This document shows, one piece after another, positions 33,194 to 42,478 of a DNA stretch of 64,000 bases (position 1 is its first letter; each line of letters begins with the position of its first letter). A program made the translations under genes and the position numbers. The notes under the pieces were generated by a model. The model saw nothing but the letters and a program-made list of their open reading frames with translations, made no database searches and was not told the DNA's origin. Source of the stretch: Janthinobacterium sp. 1_2014MBL_MicDiv (GTDB taxonomy: Bacteria; Pseudomonadota; Gammaproteobacteria; Burkholderiales; Burkholderiaceae_D). Where the stretch lies: positions 6,076,001 to 6,140,000 of the forward strand of contig NZ_CP011319.1 of the NCBI RefSeq assembly GCF_001865675.1, read 5' to 3'.

Positions 33194-36100
33194 TTAAACA
33201 CTCAGCATCATCAGGCTGGCATTCCCGCCGGCCGCCGTCGTATTCACGCACAGCGCCCGCTCAGCGACCAGGCGCCACAGGGGGATGACAGCCTCCTCCG
33301 TGGTGGCGATCGTGCCCACCAGGGCCCCGTCACGGGCCGCCAGCAGCGGTTTGAGCAAGCTATCGAGGCTGGGCTCGATCATGGCGATCTGCACGTCGTG
33401 CTTGACCGACGCCATGTTGGTGATGACCTGGATGTGGTCCTTCAGCGCGGCCGGCAAGTCACCGGGGATCAGTTCGGGCGACTGCGCCAATACGAGGGCC
33501 TGGTTGCCGGTGGCCAGGACGGCCGCCAATTGATTCATCAGCACGCCTGACGTGGCTGCCGCGCACAGGATGGTGCCGCGCGCGGCAAAGCTCAGGGTAT
33601 TGCGCTCGCCCGTCGGGCCTGGCAAGACGGTGGTGCTGCCCAGCAAGGTCGTGCGCGCGTATTCCTGCGCCAGCTGTTCCACCTTGTCGTGGCCATGCAT
33701 CTTCGCCCACACGGTCAGCGCGTCGAGCGCCGGCGCCGCCTGGCGCTGGTGCTGCGCGCCGGCCGGCGCATTGCGCTGCAGGCGTTTCAGGTACAGGGGA
33801 CCACCCGCCTTCGGACCCGTGCCCGACTTGCCTTCGCCGCCGAACGGCTGCACGCCGACGACAGCGCCGACGATGTTGCGGTTGACATAAATATTGCCCA
33901 CATGCGCGCGCTTGGTGATGAAATCGATGGTTTCGTCGATGCGCGTATGGATGCCCAGGGTCAGGCCATAGCCGCTGTCATTGATCGATTGCACCAGTTG
34001 CGGCAGTTCGGCCCGCTTGTAGCGGATCACGTGCAGCACGGGGCCGAAGACTTCATGCGTCAATTGGTCCAGCGACTTGATTTCCAGCACGGTCGGCGCG
34101 ACAAACGTGCCTTTTACCGTAGGCAGGCCCAGCGAGAAATGGTCGATGGCCACGGTTTTCATCTTGTTGATGTGCGCCAGCAGGTTGCCTTGCGCTTCCG
34201 CATCGATGACGGGACCGATATCGGTGGCCAGGCGGTCAGGATTGCCAACGCGCAATTCCTGCATGGCGCCTTTCAGCATGTGGATGGTCTTCTCGGCAAT
34301 TTCTTCCTGCAGGAACAGCACACGCAGGGCCGAGCAGCGCTGGCCGGCGCTGTCGAAAGCGGACGACATCACGTCCTGCACCACTTGTTCGGGCAAGGCG
34401 GACGAGTCGACGATCAGCGCGTTCTGGCCGCCCGTCTCGGCGATCAGGGGAATGTCGATCGACTCGTTCACGGCGCGCGCGGCCAGGTTGCGGTTGATCA
34501 ACTGCGCCACTTCCGTCGAGCCCGTGAAAATCACGCCTTTCACGCGCGCATCATTGCACAGGCCGGCGCCAACGACTTCGCCGCTGCCCGGCAGGAATTG
34601 CAGGGCGCCGCGCGGCACGCCGGCCGCGTGCAGCAGCTGCACGGCGCGGTGGGCGATCAATGGCGTCTGCTCGGCCGGCTTGGCCAGCACCACGTTGCCC
34701 GCCGCCAGGGCGGCGGCCAGTTGGCCCGTAAAGATGGCGAGCGGGAAGTTCCACGGGCTGATACAGGTGACGGGGCCGAGCGCCAGGGTATTGGGCGCGT
34801 GCTCCACCTGCGCCGCGTAATAGCGCAGGAAGTCGACGGCTTCGCGAATTTCCGCGATGGCATTCGGCAGCGACTTGCCCGCCTCGCGCACGGCCAGGGC
34901 CATCAGCTCGATATGGTGTTCCTCGAACAGGTCGGCCGCGCGCTGCAACGCTTGCGCGCGCAGCGACGGTTCCGTCGTTTGCCAATCCATGGCATACGCG
35001 CTGGCGCTGGCCAGGGCCGTTTCCACGTCGGCCGGGGCCGCTTCCATGACCTTGCCCACGATATCGTCGTGCTGGGCCGGATTGTGGATGGCGTGCGTGG
35101 GCGCGTTCAGGCTGACGGCGCCATCGATCAGCGGCGCGGCCTGCCATTGCTGCTGCAGCGCCAGGCCGGTGGCCAGGGTGCGCACCGTGTCTTCATTCGA
35201 CAGGTCGAGGCCGGCCGAGTTCTTGCGCTCGCTGCCAAACATATCGAGCGGCAAGGGAATCGACGGGTGCGGCAAGCCGCCCTGCAGGCGCGCCATTTCC
35301 AGCGGATCGCGGATCAGGCTATCGATGGCCACGCTTTCGTCGACGATCTGGTTGACGAACGAGGAGTTGGCGCCGTTTTCCAGCAGGCGGCGCACCAGGT
35401 AGGCCAGCAGGGTTTCATGCGAGCCGACGGGGGCGTAGATGCGGCAAGGCTTGTCCAGGTTGGCCGGACCGACGACCTGGTCGTACAGGGTCTCGCCCAT
35501 GCCGTGCAGGCACTGGAATTCGTAGTCGGTGATGCCGTCGCGCTTGGCCCAGGTGTAGATGGTCGACAGGGTTTGCGCATTGTGCGTGGCAAATTGCGGG
35601 TAGATCAGGCTGCTGGCGGCCAGCAGTTTTTGCGCGCAGACCAGGTAGGACACGTCCGTGTAAACCTTGCGCGTATAGACGGGATAGCCTTCCTGGCCAT
35701 CGACTTGCGCGCGCTTGATTTCCGCGTCCCAGTACGCGCCTTTCACCAGGCGCACCATGAACTTGCGGCCGCTGCGCTTGGCCAGGTCGATCAGGTAATC
35801 GATGGCGAACGGGCAGCGCTTCTGGTACGCCTGCACCACGTAGCCGATGCCGTCGAAGCCGGCCAGATCTGCATCGAAGGCCAGGGCTTCCATCAGGTCC
35901 AGCGACAGTTCCAGGCGGTCCGTTTCTTCCGCATCGATGTTGAAGCCGATGTTGTACTGTTTTGCCAGCAGCAGCAGCGCCTTGACGCGCGGCAGCAATT
36001 CTTCCATGACGCGGGCGCGCTGGGCGCGGCTGTAGCGCGCATGCAGGGCCGACAGTTTCACGGAAATGCCGGGGCCGTTCTTGATGCCGCGGCCATTCGA

Positions 36101-36847
36101 TGCCTTGCCGATGGCGTGGATCGCCGTTTCATACGAGGCGTAGTAGTTGGCCGCGTCCTTTTCCGTCAGTGCCGCCTCGCCCAGCATGTCGTACGAGTAG
36201 CGGTAGCCGCGCGTTTCATTGTCGCGGCTGTTCTTCAGCGCTTCCTCGATGGTCTGGCCCGTGACGAACTGGTTGCCCAGCATGCGCATGGCCAGGTCGA
36301 CGCCCTTGCGTATCAGCGGCTCGCCACCCTTGGCGATGAGTTTGGTCATGGCCGAACCGAGGCCCGATTCGCTGCTGGTACTGACCAGTTTGCCCGTGAT
36401 CAGCAAGCCCCAGGTGGCCGCGTTGACGAACAGCGACGGCGATTCGCCCAGGTGCTTGCGCCAGTCGCCCTTGCTGATTTTGTCGGCGATCAGGCGATCG
36501 GCCGTTTGAGTGTCGGGTATACGCAACAGCGCCTCGGCCAGGCACATCAATGCAACACCCTCTTCCGACGATAGCGAGAACTCGTGCATCAGTGCATCGA
36601 CGCCGGACGCGCGTGTGCGTTTTTGGCGCACGGCGGACACGAGGCGGTGCGCCAGGGCCTGGCCTTCGGCCGTCGTTTCGGTGCTGCTGGCGCGTACTTG
36701 TTGCAGCAGCCACTGCACGGCGGAAACCTCGTCGCGCCTATAGGCGGCGGTGATGGCGGCGCGTTGTGGCGTCGCTTCGGGCAGGATTTCCGCCTGGAGC
36801 GCAGCAAAGGGAATCGGGGTAAAAGCCGAAGGGCCAGCAGGGTGCAT
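33194..36847 (-). CDS. putA: bifunctional proline dehydrogenase / L-glutamate gamma-semialdehyde dehydrogenase
   Basis: This 1217-residue PutA oxidises proline to glutamate in two channelled steps. The PRODH barrel is at about residues 170-480 (GPGISVKLSALHARYSRAQ, NIDAEETDRLELSLDL, VKGAYWDAEIKRAQ). The P5C dehydrogenase domain is at about 560-1030, with ISPWNFPLAIFTGQ, FTGSTEVAQLI, the catalytic Glu in AETGGQNALIV and Cys in SAGQRCSALRVL. A C-terminal ALDH-like extension follows (about 1060-1217). The N-terminal ribbon-helix-helix of E. coli-type trifunctional PutA is absent. Control probably comes from the divergent Lrp-family gene. Confidence 0.96.
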   Translation of the reverse strand: MHPAGPSAFTPIPFAALQAEILPEATPQRAAITAAYRRDEVSAVQWLLQQVRASSTETTAEGQALAHRLVSAVRQKRTRASGVDALMHEFSLSSEEGVALMCLAEALLRIPDTQTADRLIADKISKGDWRKHLGESPSLFVNAATWGLLITGKLVSTSSESGLGSAMTKLIAKGGEPLIRKGVDLAMRMLGNQFVTGQTIEEALKNSRDNETRGYRYSYDMLGEAALTEKDAANYYASYETAIHAIGKASNGRGIKNGPGISVKLSALHARYSRAQRARVMEELLPRVKALLLLAKQYNIGFNIDAEETDRLELSLDLMEALAFDADLAGFDGIGYVVQAYQKRCPFAIDYLIDLAKRSGRKFMVRLVKGAYWDAEIKRAQVDGQEGYPVYTRKVYTDVSYLVCAQKLLAASSLIYPQFATHNAQTLSTIYTWAKRDGITDYEFQCLHGMGETLYDQVVGPANLDKPCRIYAPVGSHETLLAYLVRRLLENGANSSFVNQIVDESVAIDSLIRDPLEMARLQGGLPHPSIPLPLDMFGSERKNSAGLDLSNEDTVRTLATGLALQQQWQAAPLIDGAVSLNAPTHAIHNPAQHDDIVGKVMEAAPADVETALASASAYAMDWQTTEPSLRAQALQRAADLFEEHHIELMALAVREAGKSLPNAIAEIREAVDFLRYYAAQVEHAPNTLALGPVTCISPWNFPLAIFTGQLAAALAAGNVVLAKPAEQTPLIAHRAVQLLHAAGVPRGALQFLPGSGEVVGAGLCNDARVKGVIFTGSTEVAQLINRNLAARAVNESIDIPLIAETGGQNALIVDSSALPEQVVQDVMSSAFDSAGQRCSALRVLFLQEEIAEKTIHMLKGAMQELRVGNPDRLATDIGPVIDAEAQGNLLAHINKMKTVAIDHFSLGLPTVKGTFVAPTVLEIKSLDQLTHEVFGPVLHVIRYKRAELPQLVQSINDSGYGLTLGIHTRIDETIDFITKRAHVGNIYVNRNIVGAVVGVQPFGGEGKSGTGPKAGGPLYLKRLQRNAPAGAQHQRQAAPALDALTVWAKMHGHDKVEQLAQEYARTTLLGSTTVLPGPTGERNTLSFAARGTILCAAATSGVLMNQLAAVLATGNQALVLAQSPELIPGDLPAALKDHIQVITNMASVKHDVQIAMIEPSLDSLLKPLLAARDGALVGTIATTEEAVIPLWRLVAERALCVNTTAAGGNASLMMLSV

Positions 36848-37054
36848 AGGAGCTCTTTACAAGGAAAAATGGGACGAAACTCGCGGTAATTCTTGCTCTT
36901 TTTTGGTGCAAAAAAATACAGAAAGTCGAACGTTAAGATGATTCGATTGTAAAGGGGATTCTTATGGATTAATTCTGGTAATACAGAGGACTAGCAATAG
37001 ATAGTTTTTGATGCGACAATTTAACCAAATAATATTTATACGGGGGTGATTCGA

Positions 37055-37510
37055 ATGCTGGACAAGATCAGTAAGAAAATCTTGATGGAATTGCAGAGCG
37101 ATGGTCGCATCAGCAATGTGGAGCTGGCCGCGCGCGTGAACCTGTCGCCGGCCGCCTGCCTGGAGCGCGTGCGCAAGTTGCACGAATCCGGTTACATCAT
37201 GGGCTATACGGCCCAGTTGAACCCGCAGTTGCTCGATGTCTCGCTGCTGGTCTTCATTGAAGTCGTGCTCGATCGCACGACACCGGAAGTGTTCGACGCC
37301 TTCAAGCATAGCGTACAAATCATTCCAGAGGTACTGGAATGTCATATGGTGGCCGGCGGTTTCGATTACCTGGTCAAGGCGCGCGTCAAGGATATGGCTG
37401 CCTACCGCGAATTCCTGGGCAAGACGCTGTTGCAAAAAGGTGTGCGGGAAACCCACACTTATGCCGTCATGGAAGAAGTGAAAAACACGACCAAATTGCC
37501 GATTAAGTGA
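37055..37510 (+). CDS. Lrp/AsnC-family regulator, probably of putA
   Basis: This 151-residue regulator starts at ATG 37055 (MLDKISKKILMELQSDG); a GTG at 37046 is an alternative. It has an N-terminal helix-turn-helix (ISNVELAARVNLSPAACLERVRKLHESGYI) and the C-terminal RAM ligand-binding domain (VLECHMVAGGFDYLVKARV). It is divergent from putA across about 200 bp of AT-rich DNA. In many proteobacteria an Lrp-type PutR in this position activates putA in response to proline, so that role is likely by context. Confidence 0.88.
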   Translation: MLDKISKKILMELQSDGRISNVELAARVNLSPAACLERVRKLHESGYIMGYTAQLNPQLLDVSLLVFIEVVLDRTTPEVFDAFKHSVQIIPEVLECHMVAGGFDYLVKARVKDMAAYREFLGKTLLQKGVRETHTYAVMEEVKNTTKLPIK

Positions 37511-37714
37511 CCTTGATGTAGCAGGTCCACTTTTCTGATTGAGCTATCGGAACAAATGTTGTAGGGTAGAACTACTATTCTGCTATCCGGTAGCCGCCTG
37601 ACACGACGCGCAGACGTCAGGTTCAGGGTGCAAGGCGGGCAATCGTGCCCCCCGCATACGGTTACAGCACGTCCCCGCCTAGGGGGCGTGACGGGTTCTC
37701 GCAGCGGGGGACAA

Positions 37715-39280
37715 ATGAAGCAGTTGCGGCATCAGCTGGTGCGTTTCCTTGTTTTCACCGTTCTGGCCATGGCCGTGGCCTGTTGCCTCGTCTATCTGCT
37801 CTTGCTGGCGACGGACGGCGGTCCTTCCCCGTATCTGATTGCCTGCGTGGCGGCCCTCACCGGCGCCGCGCTGCTGACGTTTGCCAGCCGTGCGCGCGGC
37901 GAACCCGGCCTGCACCAGTTCGCCGATACGGTGGGCAAGGCCATCGACGCCATCATGATCGGCGCGGCGGAAACCTCGTATTTTGTCGATTCCGTCAAAC
38001 AGAAGGTGGAACTGGACGTGCAGACGGCCAGCGACATCGCCGACAGTTCCGGGCAGAACGCCGTGATGACGGAAAAGATCGCCGCCAACGCGGAACGGGC
38101 CGCCAGGGTGGCTGCCGGCGTGCGCGAGGAAAGCGTGGCGGCGCGGGCCGAAGTGAACCAGGGCTTGCAGCGCATCAATCGCGCGCGCGAGGAAGCGCAA
38201 CGGGCGTCCAGCACCATGCTGAGCCTGCAGGAAAAATCCAGGCGCATCACGGGCTTTACGGAAGCCATTTCCGATATTTCCGCGCGCACCAATCTGCTGG
38301 CGCTGAATGCCGCCATCGAGGCGGCGCGCGCCGGCGAACACGGCCGCGGCTTTGCCGTGGTGGCCGGCGAAGTGCGGCAACTGGCGCAGCGCACCAAGGA
38401 AGCCTCCGATGAAATCAGCGTGATGGTGCGCGAAATCAATGAACAGTCGGAAAAAGCCGCACGCGGCATGAGTTCGCTTGCGGCCGGCGTCACGGAAGCG
38501 GCGCGCAACGTGGAAAGCGTGCACGCATCGCTCAGTCACATCGAGGAATCGTCGGGCGTGTCGGAAGACGAGATCGGGCAAATCGCCCGCGCCTCGCGCG
38601 AACACGTCGATACGACGCAAGTGATCGCCGACGCCATCCTGCAAATCCGCGACAGCATGTTGTCGACGAATGCCGAATTGCCGCGCGCCACGCAATCGGC
38701 GATGGCCCTGGCCGAGCGGGCTGAAGTGATCGCCGGCGCCCTCGGCGAAGCGAGCGTGGCCACGCCGCACGACGAAATCCGCCTGGCCGCCCAGCGCGCC
38801 GCGCGCGAGGTGGGCAAATTGTTCGAGCAAGCCATCGCCTCGGGCCGCATCACGCGCGAAGCGCTGTTCGACCGCCGTTACCGCCCCATCCCGAACACGA
38901 ATCCGCCCAAGCACAACACGCAGTTCGACGCATTTACGGACAAGGTCTTGCCGGACTTGCAGGAAGGCGTGCTGGCCGCCCTGCCGCACCTCGCGTATGC
39001 GGGCGCCGTCGACAAAAATGGCTATTTTCCAACGCACAACAAGAAGTTTTCCCAGCCGCTGACGGGCGATTACGCCACCGATATCGTCAATAACCGCACC
39101 AAGCGCATCTTCAGCGACCGTACGGGCGCGCGCTGCGGCAGCAACACGAAGCCGTTCCTGTTGCAGACGTACAAGCGCGACACGGGGGAAGTCATGCACG
39201 ACCTGTCCGTGCCGATCCACGTCGATGGCAAGCACTGGGGCGGTTTCAGGATTGGGTATCGCTCGAGCAATCACGCATAG
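37715..39280 (+). CDS. methyl-accepting chemotaxis protein with C-terminal sensor-like domain
   Basis: This 521-residue protein starts at ATG 37715 (MKQLRHQLVRFLVFTVLAM). Two close membrane helices (about 10-30 and 38-57) leave almost no periplasmic domain. The signalling hairpin ISDISARTNLLALNAAIEAARAGEHGRGFAVVAGEVRQLAQRTKEASDEI is central (cited here only by its type: a canonical MA domain, about residues 180-230). The last ~130 residues (from RRYRPIPNTNPPKHNTQFDA to HWGGFRIGYRSS) look like a Cache/PAS-type sensor placed after the output domain. No HAMP domain is obvious. Confidence 0.85.
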   Translation: MKQLRHQLVRFLVFTVLAMAVACCLVYLLLLATDGGPSPYLIACVAALTGAALLTFASRARGEPGLHQFADTVGKAIDAIMIGAAETSYFVDSVKQKVELDVQTASDIADSSGQNAVMTEKIAANAERAARVAAGVREESVAARAEVNQGLQRINRAREEAQRASSTMLSLQEKSRRITGFTEAISDISARTNLLALNAAIEAARAGEHGRGFAVVAGEVRQLAQRTKEASDEISVMVREINEQSEKAARGMSSLAAGVTEAARNVESVHASLSHIEESSGVSEDEIGQIARASREHVDTTQVIADAILQIRDSMLSTNAELPRATQSAMALAERAEVIAGALGEASVATPHDEIRLAAQRAAREVGKLFEQAIASGRITREALFDRRYRPIPNTNPPKHNTQFDAFTDKVLPDLQEGVLAALPHLAYAGAVDKNGYFPTHNKKFSQPLTGDYATDIVNNRTKRIFSDRTGARCGSNTKPFLLQTYKRDTGEVMHDLSVPIHVDGKHWGGFRIGYRSSNHA

Positions 39281-39281
39281 C

Positions 39282-39315
39282 AAAACGCCTGACGTGTGAT
39301 CATCAGGCGTTTTTT
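39282..39315. terminator. bidirectional terminator
   Basis: The stem AAAACGCCTGA/TCAGGCGTTTT has a ten-base loop and a longer T-run on the plus strand. It lies between the chemotaxis receptor gene and the convergent LysR gene. Confidence 0.85.
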
Positions 39316-39333
39316 CTGCTCGCGGCTACGGGC

Positions 39334-40314
39334 TTACTCGATATGCGGCTTGGGCGCCACGCCGCCGCCGGCCGCCGTGGCCGAACGCAGGGTGGGCGTA
39401 TTCATTTCTTCCAGGTGGTTGCGCAGCCATTTGTGCGCCGGGCTGCGCGCATCGCGTTCATGCCACAGCATGTCCAGGTGGACGGCCGGCAAGGTGAACG
39501 GCAAATCCTTGTACAGCAGGGACTCCGTCATGCCCGTCGAGGCGATCAGATGGCGCGGCAAGACGGTGATCAGGTCGGAATTGGCCACCACGCGTCCGGC
39601 CGTGAAGAACTGGTTCACCGTCAGCAAGATGCGCCGCTCGCGGTGGATCTGCGCCAGCGCCTCGTCGACGAGGCCATGGGCACGGCCGGAAAAGCTCACC
39701 AGCAAGTGATTTGCCGCGCAATAGTTGTCCAGGTTGAGTTCCACCTTGGCCAGCGGATGGCCGCGCCGCATCACGCACACATACTTGCCGGAATATAAAC
39801 GCTCGTGGCGGATGGGCGAACTGGTGTCGCTCGACAACTGCGCCGCCACGCCGGGAAAGAAGCCCACGGCCAGGTCGATGTCGCCGCGCAGCAGCATGGG
39901 GCGTGGTTCGCGCGTGGTCAGCGGCATCATGCGCACGTTGACGCCCGGCGCTTCCCGTTCGATCGAGCGCATCAGCGAAGGCAGCCAGAAGGCGGCCGTG
40001 GCGTCGGCCATGGCCATGCGGAAGGTGGCGTGCGTCTTCGACACGTCGAAGGTTTCCGGCGTGACGGCCGCTTCCAGGCTGGCCAGGGCCGAGCGCACGG
40101 ATGGCCACAGGGCTTCGGCGCGCGGCGTCGGTTTCACGCCATACGCCGTGCGGATCAGCAATTCGTCACCGAGGCTTTCGCGCAGGCGCTTGATGGCGTT
40201 CGATACCGCCGGCTGCGTCATCGCCAGGTGGCCGGCCGCGCGCGTCAGGTTTTGTTCCGTCATGACGGCGTCGAAAACGCGCAGCAAGTTCAGATCCAGC
40301 GTCAGAAAACTCAT
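39334..40314 (-). CDS. LysR-family transcriptional regulator
   Basis: This 326-residue regulator has an N-terminal winged helix (LDLNLLRVFDAVMTEQNLTRAAGHLAMTQPAVSNAIKRLRE) typical of the NodD/LeuO-like subgroup, which starts with LDLNLL. An effector-binding domain follows (about 95-300). Its neighbours give no clear target. A C-terminal Ala/Gly/Pro tail is species-specific. Confidence 0.9.
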   Translation of the reverse strand: MSFLTLDLNLLRVFDAVMTEQNLTRAAGHLAMTQPAVSNAIKRLRESLGDELLIRTAYGVKPTPRAEALWPSVRSALASLEAAVTPETFDVSKTHATFRMAMADATAAFWLPSLMRSIEREAPGVNVRMMPLTTREPRPMLLRGDIDLAVGFFPGVAAQLSSDTSSPIRHERLYSGKYVCVMRRGHPLAKVELNLDNYCAANHLLVSFSGRAHGLVDEALAQIHRERRILLTVNQFFTAGRVVANSDLITVLPRHLIASTGMTESLLYKDLPFTLPAVHLDMLWHERDARSPAHKWLRNHLEEMNTPTLRSATAAGGGVAPKPHIE

Positions 40315-40493
40315 GGAAAGCCCAAGGTAAAAGTTGAATTCAAATAATTTAACTAAGAGTGTAAACCGCGCCGGGCACGAATATTTTCACTCGTAAAAAA
40401 ATATTACAGTTTTCCATTCACGATTCATATAATTGGTATCAGGAAATGGAATTAGATTTATATGTTGCACTGCACTATAGTACTGGCAAATTC

Positions 40494-40499
40494 TATAAT
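40494..40499 (+). promoter_or_regulatory. perfect -10 hexamer
   Basis: TATAAT lies 13 bases before the ATG of the next gene; the best -35 (TTGCAC at 40465) is 23 bases away, which is too far. If used, the 5' leader would be only a few bases long. Confidence 0.35.
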
Positions 40500-40512
40500 G
40501 CACTGGAACAGT

Positions 40513-40818
40513 ATGTCTACCTTCGCCTCCGCCCTGTACGCAGTATCCGCACCCGTGCTGGAGATTTCACTGCTGAACGCCCTGCAAATCGCGCTGCTGA
40601 TCGTGGCCGCGGGCGCCGTCGCCCTGCTGTTCAAGCCTTTGCTGGTGGGTATCGCGCGTGCCATGGTGCTGGTGGTGCGTCCCAAGCTGAGCCGCGAAGA
40701 GCGCCTGGCGCGCCAGCAGATGCGCGAAGCGCAAGCGCTCAAGCGCACCCTGGGCAAGATGGATGGCGTGTCGCCAAGCAACGCCGCCGAATTGCGCGCC
40801 CTGTCGACCCGCGCATAA
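40513..40818 (+). CDS. 101-residue membrane protein of unknown function
   Basis: It starts at ATG 40513 (MSTFASALYAVSAPVLE). A single long hydrophobic helix (ISLLNALQIALLIVAAGAVALLF) is followed by a basic, Arg/Lys-rich cytoplasmic helix (LSREERLARQQMREAQALKRTLGKMDG). I recognise no family. It is flanked by its own terminator, so it is probably a single-gene unit. Confidence 0.7.
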   Translation: MSTFASALYAVSAPVLEISLLNALQIALLIVAAGAVALLFKPLLVGIARAMVLVVRPKLSREERLARQQMREAQALKRTLGKMDGVSPSNAAELRALSTRA

Positions 40819-40846
40819 GGGCGCTGTTGCCAGATGACTAGCGACT

Positions 40847-40872
40847 AGCCGGTGCCTGCACCGGCTTTTTTT
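40847..40872 (+). terminator. rho-independent terminator
   Basis: The stem AGCCGGTG/CACCGGCT has loop CCTG, followed by seven T. It ends the small membrane-protein transcript. Confidence 0.88.
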
Positions 40873-40888
40873 ACGCCTGCGTTGTGCG

Positions 40889-41485
40889 TCAGGCCACCTC
40901 GCCCAGCAAATGCGCGCGCAGGACAGTGTCGGCCGGATGGGCGCCGATCCAGATTTTCAGCAGGGCATTGTAGAACGCCAGTTCCGGCACCTTGTCGCCC
41001 ACCTGCTTGCCGTTCAGCCGGCATAAGGTACCCTCTTCCGGCAGCCAGTCCACGGTCAGGATATCGCCCTTCTTCAAGCCCGGTACCATCTCGAACATGG
41101 CGCCGAACTGCATCGTCTGGCCCAGCAGGCGCGTGCGGTCGGCCTGGTCCGAGCTGCGCTTCAAGCCCTGCATGAAGGCTTGCCCCAGCTCGTCGGAACT
41201 GACGTCGCGCAGCATGACGATCTCGAGACGGCGCGGGCCGGGCAGCGCCAGGATGTCGGCCAGCTGGTTCTTCTTTTCCGGCAAGTACAGCGCGATCGTG
41301 TAGATCTTGAAGATGACCTTGTAGCGCACGCCGGCGCCGTTGAGTTTCAATTCGCGGCTGGCCAGCTGCACCGTCTCGTCGAGCTTGACGCCGCCCACCT
41401 CGACGGCCAGGACCGGCTGCGCCAGGGCGCCGCACAGGAAGGCGGCGGCCAGGGAGCGGGCCAGACGGGATGTGCTGATATGCAT
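40889..41485 (-). CDS. secreted chalcone isomerase-like domain protein
   Basis: This 198-residue protein starts at ATG 41485 (MHISTSRLARSLAAAFLCG), with a Sec signal peptide ending QPVLA-V. The mature part (VGGVKLDETVQLASRELKLNGAGVRYKVIFKIYTIALYLPEKK) matches the bacterial chalcone isomerase-like family of periplasmic proteins. The plant catalytic activity should not be assumed. The upstream region contains an isolated DnaA-box-like TGTGGATAA (41513). Confidence 0.82.
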   Translation of the reverse strand: MHISTSRLARSLAAAFLCGALAQPVLAVEVGGVKLDETVQLASRELKLNGAGVRYKVIFKIYTIALYLPEKKNQLADILALPGPRRLEIVMLRDVSSDELGQAFMQGLKRSSDQADRTRLLGQTMQFGAMFEMVPGLKKGDILTVDWLPEEGTLCRLNGKQVGDKVPELAFYNALLKIWIGAHPADTVLRAHLLGEVA

Positions 41486-41594
41486 CTTCTGCCTCCGTGG
41501 AGAAACCAGTGCTGTGGATAAGTCCGCACAAGCACACAGTGTAGAACAGTTGGCAGAAGCTGGCGCCACGCAGAAGTGGCGCGGGAGGATGGTG

Positions 41595-41861
41595 TTATGC
41601 CTTGGGGGCAGGCAGTTCCGCCTGCAGGCGCTCGTACTTGGCCATCAGCTGTTCCGGGCTTTCGCGCCAGGCGGGATTGAAGGGGATGCAGCTGACGGGA
41701 CACACTTGCTGGCATTGCGGCTCGTCAAAGTGGCCCACGCATTCGGTACACTTGTTGGGATCGATTTCGTAGATTTCCGCACCCATGTAGATCGCGTCAT
41801 TCGGGCACTCGGGCTCGCAAATGTCGCAATTGATGCATTCGTCAGTGATCAGTAGTGCCAT
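41595..41861 (-). CDS. YfhL-type 2[4Fe-4S] ferredoxin
   Basis: This 88-residue ferredoxin has one CxxCxxxxxC type cluster set (CINCDICEPECPNDAI) and a second set with an insertion (CTECVGHFDEPQCQQVCPVSC), the pattern of the YfhL/Allochromatium group. It carries electrons at low potential in the cytoplasm. It is 19 bp downstream of coaD on the same strand, a frequent arrangement in betaproteobacteria. Confidence 0.93.
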   Translation of the reverse strand: MALLITDECINCDICEPECPNDAIYMGAEIYEIDPNKCTECVGHFDEPQCQQVCPVSCIPFNPAWRESPEQLMAKYERLQAELPAPKA

Positions 41862-41880
41862 GGCTTAATTCAACTCTAGC

Positions 41881-42378
41881 TTATTCGGGTAAGGCAGCAT
41901 TGGCGGCAATCTTGTTTTGCAGCCAGCGGTTCACCGAGGGGAAGACAAACTTGGAGACGTCGCCGCCCAGCGCCGCGATTTCGCGCACGATGGTGCCCGA
42001 AATGAACTGGTACTGGTCGGACGGCGTCAGGAACATGGTTTCGACATCGGGCAGCAGGTAGCGGTTCATGCCCGCCATCTGGAATTCGTATTCGAAGTCG
42101 GAGACGGCGCGCAAGCCGCGTACGATGACCCTCGCCTCGTGCTTGCGCACGAAATCCTTGAGCAAGCCGGAAAAGCTTTCCACCTGCACATTCGGATAGT
42201 GGCCGAGCACTTCGTTGGCGATTTCCAGGCGTTCGTCGAGCGAGAAAAACGGTTGCTTGTTCTTGCTGTCGGCCACACCGACGATCAGTTTGTCAAACAG
42301 ACCCGATGCGCGGCGCACCAAATCTTCATGACCACGCGTGAGCGGATCGAATGTTCCTGGATAAACGGCTACAACCAT
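41881..42378 (-). CDS. coaD: phosphopantetheine adenylyltransferase
   Basis: This 165-residue enzyme of the penultimate CoA biosynthesis step transfers AMP to 4'-phosphopantetheine. The nucleotidyltransferase motif GTFDPLTRGHEDLV (TxGH form) is at residues 8-21 and ISGTIVREIAALGGDV is the second ATP-binding segment. Length and motifs are standard. It is followed by the ferredoxin gene. Confidence 0.97.
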   Translation of the reverse strand: MVVAVYPGTFDPLTRGHEDLVRRASGLFDKLIVGVADSKNKQPFFSLDERLEIANEVLGHYPNVQVESFSGLLKDFVRKHEARVIVRGLRAVSDFEYEFQMAGMNRYLLPDVETMFLTPSDQYQFISGTIVREIAALGGDVSKFVFPSVNRWLQNKIAANAALPE

Positions 42379-42478
42379 TGCGGCTCCCTAACGATGCACC
42401 AATATAGACGCGCATTATGCCTGAAATTGGGGCATCGCCTTGGGCTGGGGGCAGCTTCTGCTCAATTTATAGGCAGAT

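Noticed and set aside
33689..36574. 961-codon open frame on the plus strand
   Set aside because: It lies wholly antisense to putA, which has full domain motifs. Long antisense frames are expected in GC-rich DNA.
37511..37714. Possible riboswitch ahead of the chemotaxis receptor gene
   Set aside because: The leader is GC-rich with several short inverted repeats, but I could not match it to c-di-GMP or any other known riboswitch consensus.
41513..41521. Isolated TGTGGATAA near the chalcone isomerase-like gene
   Set aside because: A single exact box with no neighbours; similar singles at 368 and 6037 lie in coding sequence. About 0.5 exact 9-mers are expected by chance in 64 kb, so isolated ones carry little weight.
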